From: an uncultured Lachnospiraceae bacterium
GTDB lineage: Bacteria > Bacillota > Clostridia > Lachnospirales > Lachnospiraceae
Direction of reading: 5' to 3'
DNA length: 64,000 nucleotides
NCBI GenBank assembly: GCA_910577275.1
Contig: CAJTMW010000009.1
Span: 1-64,000 of the forward strand
The notes beneath the pieces are model-generated. The model was not told the DNA's origin. It made no database searches and worked only from the letters and a program-made list of their open reading frames with translations. Both the position numbers and the translations under genes were made by a program. Positions 42,677 to 51,662 of this stretch are shown piece after piece (position 1 is the stretch's first letter; the number at the start of each line of letters is the position of its first letter).

Positions 42677-43576
42677 ATGAAAAAAATCGGCAGTCTGAAA
42701 GCCTGGCTGTATCTTTTGCCGGCAATTCTTTTTCTGGGTGTCTTTATGGTATACCCGCTGTTTGACGTTTTTGTGTATTCTTTTGAGGAAGGGTATAATT
42801 CCGCTTCCCAGACCTATTTCGGGACGGGCTTATACAATTATTCCTATGTTCTGCACGACCCGTATTTTTTGCAGGCAGTAAAAAACACATTTATTCTGGT
42901 TATCATTACGGTGCCCCTCTCCACGGGTCTTGCGCTGTTGATTTCCGTGGGGCTTACTTCCATCAGGCCGCTCCGTAACCTGTTCCAGACCATTTATTTT
43001 CTGCCCTATGTGACCAATACCCTGGCGGTGGGGCTGGTGTTTATGATTTTATTTAAAAAGACCGCCTATTCCGACGGGCTGGTTAACCTGCTGATAAATA
43101 TATTCGGGGGAAAAAGCGTGGATTTCATCGACGGCCCCTACTGGGCGAAAATGTTTGTGCTGTGCTTTTATACCATATGGGTGGTGCTGCCTTTTAAAAT
43201 TCTGATACTGACGAGCGCACTGTCCTCCGTCAACCAGGAATACTACAACGCGGCAAGAGTTGACGGCACGTCCTCTTTCCGGATATTCAGAAGGATTACC
43301 CTGCCCATGATTTCCCCCATGATTTTTTATCTGGTAATCACAGGCTTTATCGGCGCCTTCAAAGCCTACAGTGATGCGGTGGCGCTGTTCGGCACGAACT
43401 TAAACGCGGCGGAAATGAACACAATCGTCGGCTACGTCTACGACATGCTCTACGGCGACAGCGGCGGCTACCCATCCTATGCATCCGCGGCGGCGATTAT
43501 TCTATTTGCCATCGTCCTAACCATCACCAGCATCAACCTGTTAGTCAACAGACGCCAACGGGTTGGCTTACTGTAA
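42677..43576 (+). CDS. Sugar ABC transporter permease, UgpA/MalF-like
   Basis: Permease of 299 residues, six TM helices, with the ATPase-contact loop YYNAARVDGTSSFRIFRRITLPM. Eleven bases after the ATPase gene, with ribosome binding site AAGGAG. The 142-bp gap to the next gene contains a hairpin (AGCACT/AGTGCT) that could stabilise or attenuate the transcript, and a repeated AACAGACGCCAA. Confidence 0.9.
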   Translation: MKKIGSLKAWLYLLPAILFLGVFMVYPLFDVFVYSFEEGYNSASQTYFGTGLYNYSYVLHDPYFLQAVKNTFILVIITVPLSTGLALLISVGLTSIRPLRNLFQTIYFLPYVTNTLAVGLVFMILFKKTAYSDGLVNLLINIFGGKSVDFIDGPYWAKMFVLCFYTIWVVLPFKILILTSALSSVNQEYYNAARVDGTSSFRIFRRITLPMISPMIFYLVITGFIGAFKAYSDAVALFGTNLNAAEMNTIVGYVYDMLYGDSGGYPSYASAAAIILFAIVLTITSINLLVNRRQRVGLL

Positions 43577-43718
43577 CAGACGCCAAAACGTCAGCACTTA
43601 ACGAGGTTTTCCACGAGTTTAGTGCTGCTACGTTTTTACAGAGCGAGAGCGCGGCGACGAAGGCAGCTTTCCTCTCCTCCGAGCGTGCCTCATCAATAAA
43701 ACCACAGAAAGGATTCCC

Positions 43719-44594
43719 ATGTCCCCCACAACCGATTACGAAAAAATTGAAAAACATTCCCAAACCCGCAAAAGGACAGCCGCCGTCATCACCTATACGC
43801 TCCTGACCCTGTGGGCGCTCATGGTGCTGTTCCCTTTTTACTGGATGATATTAACCTCCGTAAAAAGCTACGGTGCCTACAATTCAGAATATATCCCTAA
43901 ATTTTTCACTCTATCGCCAACCCTTAAGAACTATGCGGATGCTTTCACGGCGGTTCCTCTCGGGAGATATTTTCTGAACACTACAATTTTCACGCTGGTG
44001 ACCACAGCCGTTATGCTGGTGGTGATTACCCTTGCGGCTTTTGCTTTTGCCAGACTTGAGTTTAAAGGAAAAAACATCGTGTTTGTTCTTTTCCTTTCCC
44101 TGATGATGATACCGAACGAGCTGGTGATTATCACGAATTTTGTCACAATCACCAATCTGGATATGCGGAACAGCTTTCCGGGGCTGATTCTGCCCTCCAT
44201 CACCTCGGTATTTTATATTTATCTTTTGAAGGAAAATTTTGAACAGATACCGGACAGCCTGTACTACGCGGCAAAGGTGGACGGCACCTCCGATTTGAAG
44301 TACCTGCTGAAAGTGATGATACCCATATCAAAGCCCACCCTCATCACCATAACGATTTTAAAGGTGATTGAGTGCTGGAATTCCTATGTGTGGCCGCGGC
44401 TGATTACCGACGACGCCAATTATTTTCTGGTATCCAACGGCATTCAGGAGATTCGGGAAAACGGCTTCGGACGGGAAAACATCCCGGCGATGATGGCGGC
44501 GGTGGTGGTGATTTCCACGCCTCTGATTCTATTGTTTCTGGTGTTCCGCAAAAAGATAATGGCGGGAGTTTCAAGAGGAGGCACGAAAGGATGA
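43719..44594 (+). CDS. Sugar ABC transporter permease, UgpE/MalG-like
   Basis: Permease of 291 residues with six TM helices and the contact loop YYAAKVDGTSDLKYLLKVMIPIS; ends FRKKIMAGVSRGGTKG as expected of the MalG class. AAAGGA precedes ATG 43719. Its stop overlaps the start of the binding-protein gene (ATGA). Confidence 0.9.
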   Translation: MSPTTDYEKIEKHSQTRKRTAAVITYTLLTLWALMVLFPFYWMILTSVKSYGAYNSEYIPKFFTLSPTLKNYADAFTAVPLGRYFLNTTIFTLVTTAVMLVVITLAAFAFARLEFKGKNIVFVLFLSLMMIPNELVIITNFVTITNLDMRNSFPGLILPSITSVFYIYLLKENFEQIPDSLYYAAKVDGTSDLKYLLKVMIPISKPTLITITILKVIECWNSYVWPRLITDDANYFLVSNGIQEIRENGFGRENIPAMMAAVVVISTPLILLFLVFRKKIMAGVSRGGTKG

Positions 44595-46285
44595 GGGCAG
44601 AAAAAAGAGGAGACAGCATTTTTTGTCGCAGAAAGGAAAATTTTCATACAGAAGCAGGCTCTTGCGGGAATAAAAAGAAAGAGGGACGAAGATGGAGAAA
44701 GTGCGTATCCTCCCTGCTTTTGACAGCCCTTTTATCCGTTCTTACCGGCTGCCATGGCAAGGAGGGAATGAGCGCCTTTGCCATCCCCGAGGAATTTGAC
44801 GCCTCGAGGGACTACGAGATTTCCTTCTGGGCAAAAAACGACACCAATAAGACCCAGACAGCCATCTACGAGCAGGCAATTTCCGATTTTGAGGCTTTGT
44901 ATCCAAATATCAGGGTAAATCTCCGCCTGTATACGGACTATGGGAAAATTTATAACGACGTCATCACAAACATTGCAACGGATACCACCCCCAACGTGTG
45001 CATCACTTACCCGGACCACATCGCAACCTACCTGACGGGGGTGAATCAGGTGGTTCCCCTCGAGGAGCTGTTTGCAGACGAAAAATACGGTTTCGGCGGC
45101 AGTAAGGTTGCCTTTGACGCGCCGAAAACGGAGGAAATTGTTCCCGGCTTTCTGGAGGAATGCGCCTTTGGAGGACATTACTATGCCATTCCCTACATGC
45201 GCTCCACAGAAGCCTGCTATATCAACAAAACCTACGTGGAAGCCCTTGGCTACACCCTTCCCGAGACCCTTACCTGGGATTTTGTGTGGGAGGTTTCCGA
45301 GGCGGCCATGGAAAAGGATGCGGCGGGCAATTTTGCCGTCAACGGCCAGAAGGTAATGATTCCTTTTATCTACAAATCCACCGACAACATGATGATTCAG
45401 ATGCTGCGGCAAAAGGAGGCGGGATATTCCACCGAAGAAGGGGAGATTCTGCTGTTTAACGACACCACAAAAGGCTTTCTGGAAACCATAGCAAAGCACG
45501 CAGAGAGCGGCTCTTTTTCCACCTTCAAGATTTCCAGCTATCCCGCCAACTTTTTAAATGCCGGACAGTGCATCTTTGCGGTGGATTCCACGGCGGGGGC
45601 AACCTGGATGGGAACCGACGCGCCGCTGTGCGACATCAGCAGGGACAAAATCGTGGAGTTCGAGACGGCGGTGATGCCGATACCCCAGTTTTCACCGGAA
45701 AATCCCAGGATGATTTCCCAGGGGCCCTCCGTCTGCATTTTTAATAAGGAAGATGCACAGGAGGTTTTGGCTTCCTGGCTTTTTGCCCAGTATCTCCTCA
45801 CCAATGAGGTGCAGATTGCCTATTCGGAGACGGAAGGCTATGTGCCGGTTACCGCCAAGGCGCAGAATTCGGCGGAATATCAGGACTACCTGTCCCGCTG
45901 CGGGGAGGACAACGCCGCTTATTATGACGTGAAAATCAAGGCGGCCAGGCTTTTGCTGGACAATATTGAAAACACCTTTGTGACGCCAGTGTTCAACGGC
46001 TCCACCTCCCTCCGCGACGCCTCCGGCCAGCTCATTGAAAATACGGTAAAATCTGTCAGGAGAGGACAGGAGATTGACGACGCGTATATCGAGAAGCTCT
46101 ACAAAGATACGGCATCCCTGTGCCGTTTAGACCAGATTGGAAAGAGCAGCCCGGTTTCCGGCGAAAAGGCGGATTTGGGAAAGCTTCCCCGGACGGCGGT
46201 TCTGCTGCTTTCGGCGCTTTTGGGAGCGTGGGCGCTGATTATTTTGTATGTGGTGTGGCAGGCGGTGAAAAGAAAGAGAAAGTGA
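44591..46285 (+). CDS. Sugar-binding protein with lipobox and C-terminal TM anchor
   Basis: Extracellular solute-binding protein of 564 residues. The ATG at 44591 has GAGGAGG nine bases upstream and overlaps the permease stop. The signal is unusual: about 35 charged residues, then a hydrophobic segment and lipobox LTGC with Cys54. The binding domain follows (YEISFWAKNDTNKTQTAIYEQ, DVITNIATDTTPNVCITYPDHIA). A TM helix (LLLSALLGAWALIILYVVW) and basic tail end the protein. Family-1 binding proteins are normally about 420 residues with only one anchor. The double anchor may fix the protein to the transporter; alternatively the lipobox is not used. Substrate unknown. Confidence 0.85.
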   Translation: MRAEKRGDSIFCRRKENFHTEAGSCGNKKKEGRRWRKCVSSLLLTALLSVLTGCHGKEGMSAFAIPEEFDASRDYEISFWAKNDTNKTQTAIYEQAISDFEALYPNIRVNLRLYTDYGKIYNDVITNIATDTTPNVCITYPDHIATYLTGVNQVVPLEELFADEKYGFGGSKVAFDAPKTEEIVPGFLEECAFGGHYYAIPYMRSTEACYINKTYVEALGYTLPETLTWDFVWEVSEAAMEKDAAGNFAVNGQKVMIPFIYKSTDNMMIQMLRQKEAGYSTEEGEILLFNDTTKGFLETIAKHAESGSFSTFKISSYPANFLNAGQCIFAVDSTAGATWMGTDAPLCDISRDKIVEFETAVMPIPQFSPENPRMISQGPSVCIFNKEDAQEVLASWLFAQYLLTNEVQIAYSETEGYVPVTAKAQNSAEYQDYLSRCGEDNAAYYDVKIKAARLLLDNIENTFVTPVFNGSTSLRDASGQLIENTVKSVRRGQEIDDAYIEKLYKDTASLCRLDQIGKSSPVSGEKADLGKLPRTAVLLLSALLGAWALIILYVVWQAVKRKRK

Positions 46286-46316
46286 AAAAAGTTTCCAATA
46301 AAAAGAAGCAGGATTG

Positions 46317-46344
46317 TTGACTTCCTGGAAATTTCGTGTATAAT
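46317..46344 (+). promoter_or_regulatory. Promoter of the OB-fold-like lipoprotein gene
   Basis: TTGACT (46317-46322), 16-bp spacer, TATAAT (46339-46344). The leader contains the hairpin CCGGCTC (46369-46375) with GAGCCGG (46391-46397), 50 bases before the ATG. Confidence 0.7.
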
Positions 46345-46445
46345 TTATGTCAATGTTTACCAGCCCTACCGGCTCATATACAAGGGAAACGAGCCGGCGG
46401 CGTCACTATTACATATTAAACAGTTATTTCATGAGGAGAGGAAAA

Positions 46446-47177
46446 ATGAAAAAATTGACATCGTTACTTTTAGTTTTCACAATGGCGCTTGCCTGCGCCG
46501 GCTGCGGTTCTTCGGCAAAAGGCGGCGACACAGACGCAAAGTCCGAGGGCGTTATGACCTATGAGGAGTATATGGCTGCGGACCTTGAGTCCGAGGTTGT
46601 GGTTGAAGCCTATGTTCAGGCAAAGCAGTCCTGGTGGGAGAATCAGGCTACCGTATATGCACAGGATAAGGACGGCGGCTACTTCTTCTACAACATGACA
46701 TGTTCCGAAGAAGATTACGCAAAGCTGACACCCGGAACCAAGATTAAGGTTACAGGATACAAGGCCGAGTGGTCAGGCGAAGTGGAAATTATTGACGCGA
46801 CATTTGAAATCGGAGAAGGCAGCTTCGTTGCCGAGGCGGAAGATGTGACTTCCCTTTTAGGCTCCGACGATTTGATTAAGCATCAGAACAAGTTCGTATC
46901 CTTCAAGGGCCTTACCGTGGAGGCGGCTGACGAGAGCGGCGCGGCTTTTCTTTATAACTGGGACGGCTCAGGTCAGGAGGGCGACGACCTTTACTTCAAT
47001 GTTTCCGTTGACGGCCAGACCTATACCTTTACCGTTGAGTCTTACCTGTGCGACAGCACCACAGACGTTTATGCGGCTGTTAAGGGATTGAATGTGGGCG
47101 ATACCATTGACGCGGAAGGGTTCCTTTACTGGTATGAGGGCGTGAATCCCCATATTACTTCTGTGACGGTGAAATAA
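46446..47177 (+). CDS. Lipoprotein with two OB-fold-like domains
   Basis: Protein of 243 residues; signal peptide MKKLTSLLLVF..., lipobox CAGC with Cys20 (A-G-C, preceded by Cys). Mature part: MTYEEYMAADLESEVVVEAYVQAKQS then WWENQATVYAQDKDGGYFFYN and PGTKIKVTGYKAEWSGEVEI, a pattern of OB-fold beta strands repeated (FVSFKGLTVEA... LNVGDTIDAEGFLYWYEGVNPHITSV). Similar to OB-fold lipoproteins of unknown role in gut clostridia; binding of a ligand at the cell surface is plausible. Monocistronic: own promoter, and the hairpin at 47239 downstream. Confidence 0.72.
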   Translation: MKKLTSLLLVFTMALACAGCGSSAKGGDTDAKSEGVMTYEEYMAADLESEVVVEAYVQAKQSWWENQATVYAQDKDGGYFFYNMTCSEEDYAKLTPGTKIKVTGYKAEWSGEVEIIDATFEIGEGSFVAEAEDVTSLLGSDDLIKHQNKFVSFKGLTVEAADESGAAFLYNWDGSGQEGDDLYFNVSVDGQTYTFTVESYLCDSTTDVYAAVKGLNVGDTIDAEGFLYWYEGVNPHITSVTVK

Positions 47178-47238
47178 AGATTACTATATCTGACAACGGT
47201 CAACACACTTTGCGGGCTGCTCTTATGTCAAAACAAAG

Positions 47239-47286
47239 AAAAGGTGTAAAATCTCTTTTGTAAGTGGCTGAGATTTTACACCTTTT
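47239..47286. terminator. Perfect 17-bp stem terminator, probably bidirectional
   Basis: AAAAGGTGTAAAATCTC (47239-47255) and its exact reverse complement (47270-47286) enclose a 14-base loop. It can end the lipoprotein transcript and that of the small minus-strand gene at 47309. Confidence 0.8.
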
Positions 47287-47308
47287 ATCATTTACTAATT
47301 ATTTGGTT

Positions 47309-47499
47309 CTACTCCTTAATCTTGTCAATCTCCGTAAGATTAACGCCTAAACTTGATAATGTGACTTTTAGTTCAATATATCTGTCATGCATTGAATATA
47401 GGTATCCATATCATTTTTTGCTTTTACCGATAACATCCAGTTTTGTAGTCGCGAAAACTCATTTACGGAATCTCTTATAATATCTGCGGCAATGGGCAT
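47309..47499 (-). pseudogene. Small conserved gene broken by a frameshift
   Basis: From ATG 47499 (preceded by GAGAGGTGA) the first frame reads MPIAADIIRDSVNEFSRLQN and stops at 47368-47370 after 43 codons. A second frame from ATG 47392 reads MHDRYIELKVTLSSLGVNL and TEIDKIKE and stops at 47309-47311. The frames join naturally around TYIQ/MHDRYIELK, giving one protein of about 63 residues with a C-terminus (RYIELKV...GVN.TEID.IKE) that I recall in several small clostridial proteins of unknown function. Either a frameshifted pseudogene, two coupled tiny genes, or a sequencing error. The rest of 47178-47632 holds nothing else I recognise. Confidence 0.55.
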
Positions 47500-47632
47500 A
47501 TGATTCACCTCTCGATTTATAAAATGTATATTATTATATCGTATTAAAAATATACCACAAGCAGATAATAAAGTCTATTAGTTTTCCGGCACTTCCCGAA
47601 TTCTTAAAAGATAACTTAAAATTACAGGCACG

Positions 47633-47661
47633 TTGACTTTAATTTAAAAAACAGATATACT
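47633..47661 (+). promoter_or_regulatory. Promoter of the AAA-ATPase/nuclease-like gene
   Basis: TTGACT (47633-47638), 17-bp spacer, TATACT (47656-47661), 53 bases before the ATG. Confidence 0.75.
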
Positions 47662-47713
47662 GTTAACAGTTGATATGGCACAGACAGTTATGTACTTTGG
47701 GAAGGAAAAGAAA

Positions 47714-49402
47714 ATGCGTCGCTATTTTAATACAGAAGGAAAATGCAGACCTGAGATTCATTATATGGTACGGCTTGACGAGCGTCTGGAGAGGATAAAA
47801 CGCCAGTACGTGGACAGAGGGAAATACTTTGCCATTAACAGGGGCAGACAGTACGGTAAGACGACAACTCTTATGGCACTGGCGGAATATTTAAAGGATG
47901 ACTATATTGTTATGGCGATGGACTTTCAGATGATGAGTTCCGCTAATTTTGCAGATGAGCAGACTTTTGTCATAGCATTTATTGAATATATCGAACGCCT
48001 GCCCGCGTTTAAAGGCGAGTCGGCAGAGTTTATTGCAGAGGAGGCTTTTCATAATCTGCTGCTATTGAAAAACGGGGAAAGAGTTTCCATGGACAGGATG
48101 TTCTCCGGGCTGAGCAGAATATGTGCGACCGCAAAAAAGCCCATAGTAATGATTATAGACGAAGTTGACAGTGCATCGAACAATCAGGTTTTCATTGATT
48201 TCCTTGCACAGCTTCGGGGCTATTATCTTAACAGGGAAAATAACCCGACATTTCAATCTGTTATACTGGCAGGGGTGTATGATATCAAAAACCTGAAATT
48301 AAAACTGCGCCCTGACGAAGAACATCAGTATAATAGTCCGTGGAATACTCGTGAAGGCAACGAGCCAAGTGAAAGTTTACTTTCATTTGGCGACTGCCCG
48401 CGGAATCAAATGGTACTTGTGCCATTTGATGTGGCAGCGAGGTTTTCTGTAGATATGAGTTTTTCCACGGAACAGATTGCACATATGCTGCAGGAGTATG
48501 AGGATGACGAGCAGACCGGAATGGATGTATGGGAGGTTTCCCAATATATTTACGAGTATACATCCGGTTATCCTTATCTTGTTTCGGCAATATGCAAATT
48601 TTTGGATGAGGAAATCCCGTATAGTGAGAGGTTTGAAAACAGCCCTCCTGCGCTGGTATGGACGAGAGAGGGGATTGAGGAAGCAGTTAAAGTACTGTTG
48701 AACGAGGGTATACCGCTGTTTGGCAGTATGACAAAGCAGCTTGATACCTATAAAGATATGCGGGATATAATAGAACAAATCCTGTATCGGGGAAAACAGA
48801 TAGCATATAGCCCGGCTCAAAAATCTATTAACCTGGGATTGATGTTTGGATTTTTAAAGGAAGAAAATGGTCATGTTGCAGTAGCCAACCGTATTTTTGA
48901 GATGTATCTGATGAGCTTTTTTATGGCTGAGGAGTCCCTTAAAAGCGAGGTATTCAGACGAGGGGAATATGATAAAAATCAATTCATCCAAAATTCAAAA
49001 TTGAATATGGATTTGGTACTCGAAAAGTTTGTGGAATATTTTAGCGATATTTACGGTGATAATGACGAAAGATTCATCGAGGCTTACGGACGCAAATTTT
49101 TCCTGTTGTATTTGAAGCCAATCATAAACGGTACGGGAAATTATTATCTGGAAGCGCAGACAAGGGATGCCGGACGAACCGATGTAGTAGTCGATTATCT
49201 GGGCGAGCAGTTTGTGGTGGAAATGAAAATATGGCGGGGAAATGAATACAATGAGCGGGGCAGGCAGCAGCTTATAGAGTATCTGGATTATTTCCGCCTT
49301 GAGAAAGGATATATGCTCAGCTTTAATTTCAATAAGAAAAAGAAAACCGGAGTCAGCATGATAACACTCGGGGACAGAACCATTGTGGAAGCGGTGGTGT
49401 AA
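47714..49402 (+). CDS. AAA ATPase with C-terminal PD-(D/E)XK nuclease-like domain
   Basis: Protein of about 562 residues. N-terminal P-loop ATPase: Walker A NRGRQYGKTTT near 35-45, Walker B IVMIIDEVDSAS, winged-helix-like segment SGYPYLVSAICKFLDEE. C-terminal PD-(D/E)XK-like domain: ARRTDVVV-type Asp (GRTDVVVDYL) and E-x-K in QFVVEMKIWRG near 510. This architecture is common in multicopy clostridial and Bacteroides proteins of unknown role, possibly defence or DNA repair. ATG 47714 follows GGGAAGGA; the frame opens at 47675. The body is more A/T-rich than the ABC operon upstream. Monocistronic. Confidence 0.82.
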   Translation: MRRYFNTEGKCRPEIHYMVRLDERLERIKRQYVDRGKYFAINRGRQYGKTTTLMALAEYLKDDYIVMAMDFQMMSSANFADEQTFVIAFIEYIERLPAFKGESAEFIAEEAFHNLLLLKNGERVSMDRMFSGLSRICATAKKPIVMIIDEVDSASNNQVFIDFLAQLRGYYLNRENNPTFQSVILAGVYDIKNLKLKLRPDEEHQYNSPWNTREGNEPSESLLSFGDCPRNQMVLVPFDVAARFSVDMSFSTEQIAHMLQEYEDDEQTGMDVWEVSQYIYEYTSGYPYLVSAICKFLDEEIPYSERFENSPPALVWTREGIEEAVKVLLNEGIPLFGSMTKQLDTYKDMRDIIEQILYRGKQIAYSPAQKSINLGLMFGFLKEENGHVAVANRIFEMYLMSFFMAEESLKSEVFRRGEYDKNQFIQNSKLNMDLVLEKFVEYFSDIYGDNDERFIEAYGRKFFLLYLKPIINGTGNYYLEAQTRDAGRTDVVVDYLGEQFVVEMKIWRGNEYNERGRQQLIEYLDYFRLEKGYMLSFNFNKKKKTGVSMITLGDRTIVEAVV

Positions 49403-49440
49403 AACTGTAAAACCGGTGAAAAGGAAACACAATATTAAAC

Positions 49441-49628
49441 TCTAAACATATAGTGGCGTTCTGCCGATATATAAATTAACATAAGGACAGTTCGCGAAGC
49501 GAGCTGGCCGTTGTTTGATTATGGCTGTAGCAAGGATTGCGATAATAATGCATGGATGCAAAAATGTGATTTAAATGTTTACCATGACCTGTTATTGCAA
49601 TTAACGCGATAGCAGGTTTTTTTATTAT
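49441..49628 (+). repeat. Leader element copy A, upstream of the heptose block, ending in a terminator
   Basis: A block of about 100 bp (49524-49628) recurs at 55144-55244 with high identity. Shared landmarks: CTGTAGCAAGGATTG, ATAAT(A), TGCATGGATGCAAAAA, CCATGACCTGTTATTGC and the terminator CCTGTTATTGC paired with GCGATAGCAGG plus a run of T. Weaker similarity extends left (GCCGATATATAA), where copy A has about 33 extra bases. A short frame ATGGCTGTAGCAAGG... encodes 17 residues (MAVARIAIIMHGCKNVI). The first gene of the block starts 80 bases after the terminator, so the element may act as an attenuating leader. The remainder of 49403-49708 shows no gene. Confidence 0.7.
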
Positions 49629-49708
49629 AATAAGCTGGCAGACGAAGTATGACGGCGTTTGTTGCAATAAGATGACTGGCAAAGGCTGGAGTCCAGGGGC
49701 AGGAAAAT

Positions 49709-51061
49709 ATGAGGAAAACACAGAAAAAAGAAGCCGAAGACTTCATTGGAGTTCTTTCACGTGCCCATGGGGCGGTAAAGAAAGCAATTAAATCTGATAA
49801 AAATGATATAGCGATGGATATCCTGGTACAGTGCCAGGACGGCGCAATCAAACTGGGTGATTTGCTTGAAAACGCGGAGGGGGAAGATTGCCCGATTATA
49901 TCGATGCTGGAGGAGTACTGTGAAATCATTTACCAGATATATGAAAATGTGAGGCTGACACAGAGTAGGGGAAGCGGCACAAAGAGACTGCTGGAAAATT
50001 TAAACCGTATTCTATTACAGATAAAGCACGGTGTGGAGGAGATGAAAGCGCGAACAGAGGCTGTATTTCTTCCCTATAATGCGTCCATGTGGGATTCCCT
50101 TGAGAGCGTCTGGAAAGCGGCGGAGGAAGACCCGGACTGTGACGCCTATGTGATTCCCATACCGTATTATGATAAAAATCCTGACGGAAGTTTTCGGGAA
50201 GTGCATTATGAAGCCGACCTGTTTCCTGACTATGTTCTGATTACGGGCTATAACGACTATAATTTTGCAGACCGCAGGCCGGATATGATTTTTATTCATA
50301 ATCCCTATGACGACTACAATCATGTTACAAGCGTGCACCCTTTCTTTTACTCTAAAAATTTAAAACAGTACACGGACAAACTGGTTTATATCCCCTATTA
50401 TGTTTTGGCAGAGCCAGACCCGGAGAACGAGGTGACGGTGGGGGGAATCAAACCTTTTTGCACCGTACCGGGGGTATTTTATGCAGATAAGGTGGTAGTG
50501 CAGTCAGAGGCTATGCGTCAGGTTTATATCAAGGCGTTAGTCAGTGAAACGGGAGAAGAAAGCAGGAAAATCTGGGAGGAAAAGATTCTGGGACTGGGCT
50601 CGCCAAAGATGGATAAGGTGATGGATACCAGAAAAGAAGATATTCAGGTGCCGGAGGAGTGGCTGAAAATCATAGAAAAGCCGGACGGAAGCTGGAAGAA
50701 GATTATCTTTTACAATAATAGCGTTACGGCATTACTTCAACATGAGGACAAAATGCTGGAGAAAATGAATTATGTTTTCCGGACATTCAAAGAAAATCAG
50801 GAGGAAGTGGCGCTGCTGTGGCGGCCGCACCCGCTGATTAAGGCTACCATAGAGAGTATGCGGCCGGAACTTTGGGAAAAATACCGGAAAGTGGTGGAGC
50901 AGTACAGGGAAGAAGGATGGGGGATTTATGACGATACCCCGGATATGGACAGGGCGGTTGCAATCAGCGACGGGTATTATGGAGACGCCAGCAGCATTGT
51001 GCAGTTGTGTCAGGAGGCAGGGAAGCCGGTTATGATACAGGATGTGGAGGTTCTGGAATAG
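49709..51061 (+). CDS. CDP-glycerol glycerophosphotransferase-like protein
   Basis: Protein of 450 residues, TagB/TagF-like GT-B fold without signal peptide. The N-terminal 120 residues are helical. The rest has glycosyltransferase-like blocks: YVIPIPYYDKNPDG, PDMIFIHNPYDDYN, VALLWRPHPL and ISDGYYGDASSIVQLCQEAGKPVMIQD. That terminal block is the acceptor/donor-binding motif of the CDP-glycerol:poly(glycerophosphate) transferase family. Probably attaches a glycerol-phosphate or similar unit to a surface glycan at the cytoplasmic face. First gene of the heptose block; 24 bases precede gmhA. A distant paralogue is at 62027. Confidence 0.68.
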   Translation: MRKTQKKEAEDFIGVLSRAHGAVKKAIKSDKNDIAMDILVQCQDGAIKLGDLLENAEGEDCPIISMLEEYCEIIYQIYENVRLTQSRGSGTKRLLENLNRILLQIKHGVEEMKARTEAVFLPYNASMWDSLESVWKAAEEDPDCDAYVIPIPYYDKNPDGSFREVHYEADLFPDYVLITGYNDYNFADRRPDMIFIHNPYDDYNHVTSVHPFFYSKNLKQYTDKLVYIPYYVLAEPDPENEVTVGGIKPFCTVPGVFYADKVVVQSEAMRQVYIKALVSETGEESRKIWEEKILGLGSPKMDKVMDTRKEDIQVPEEWLKIIEKPDGSWKKIIFYNNSVTALLQHEDKMLEKMNYVFRTFKENQEEVALLWRPHPLIKATIESMRPELWEKYRKVVEQYREEGWGIYDDTPDMDRAVAISDGYYGDASSIVQLCQEAGKPVMIQDVEVLE

Positions 51062-51085
51062 GGAAGCGGTGATGGTTAATCGGAG

Positions 51086-51661
51086 ATGAATCATTTGTAT
51101 ATAGAAGAATTGATTGAAAAATTGTACGGTACGACAGTACAGATGAAATCTGTGACAAGTAGCCTTTATGAAGATGGATTGCAGATGCTGCTGGATGTTT
51201 TTTTAAAGCACAAGGAGCGTCATTCCATGCTGTTCTTTATCGGGAATGGTGGAAGCAGCGCCATAGCCAGTCACATGACGGCGGATTTTATGAAAAACGG
51301 CGGAATGAATACCTATAGTCTGTATGATAATGCGGTTACCACATGTATGGGGAACGATTACGGTTATGAGTATATATTCTCAAAGCCTATGGAATTTCTT
51401 GTACAGGAAGGGGATTTAGTGGTAGCAATCAGCAGTTCGGGAAATTCCTCAAATATTGTTAACGGGATTGTTACCGCGAAGAAAAAGAAAGCGGAAGTTA
51501 TCACCCTTACAGGATTTTCAGAGGATAACAAAGCCAGAGGGCTGGGAGATATCAACTTGCATGTGCCCTGTGCGAAATACGGCATTGTGGAATCTATCCA
51601 TAACCTGATACTCCAGCAGATTGTGGATACGATTATGGACAGAGACGGGGTAAGGTTTTAA
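51086..51661 (+). CDS. gmhA: Phosphoheptose isomerase (SIS domain)
   Basis: Protein of 191 residues, the length of GmhA, converting sedoheptulose 7-phosphate to D-glycero-D-manno-heptose 7-phosphate. SIS-fold signature GNGGSSAIASHMTADF near 55, NDYGYEYIFSKPMEFLVQEGDLVVAISSSGNSSNIV, and a C-terminal ESIHNLILQQIVD helix. Followed directly by the phosphatase gene (gap one base) and the rest of the heptose pathway. Confidence 0.88.
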   Translation: MNHLYIEELIEKLYGTTVQMKSVTSSLYEDGLQMLLDVFLKHKERHSMLFFIGNGGSSAIASHMTADFMKNGGMNTYSLYDNAVTTCMGNDYGYEYIFSKPMEFLVQEGDLVVAISSSGNSSNIVNGIVTAKKKKAEVITLTGFSEDNKARGLGDINLHVPCAKYGIVESIHNLILQQIVDTIMDRDGVRF

Positions 51662-51662
51662 G

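Noticed and set aside
43577..43718. Extra small gene between the two permeases
   Set aside because: No ribosome binding site with open frame; only a hairpin and a repeated AACAGACGCCAA were found.
44372..44590. N-terminal extension of the sugar-binding protein into the permease gene
   Set aside because: The frame is open but the ribosome binding site and four-base overlap point to ATG 44591.
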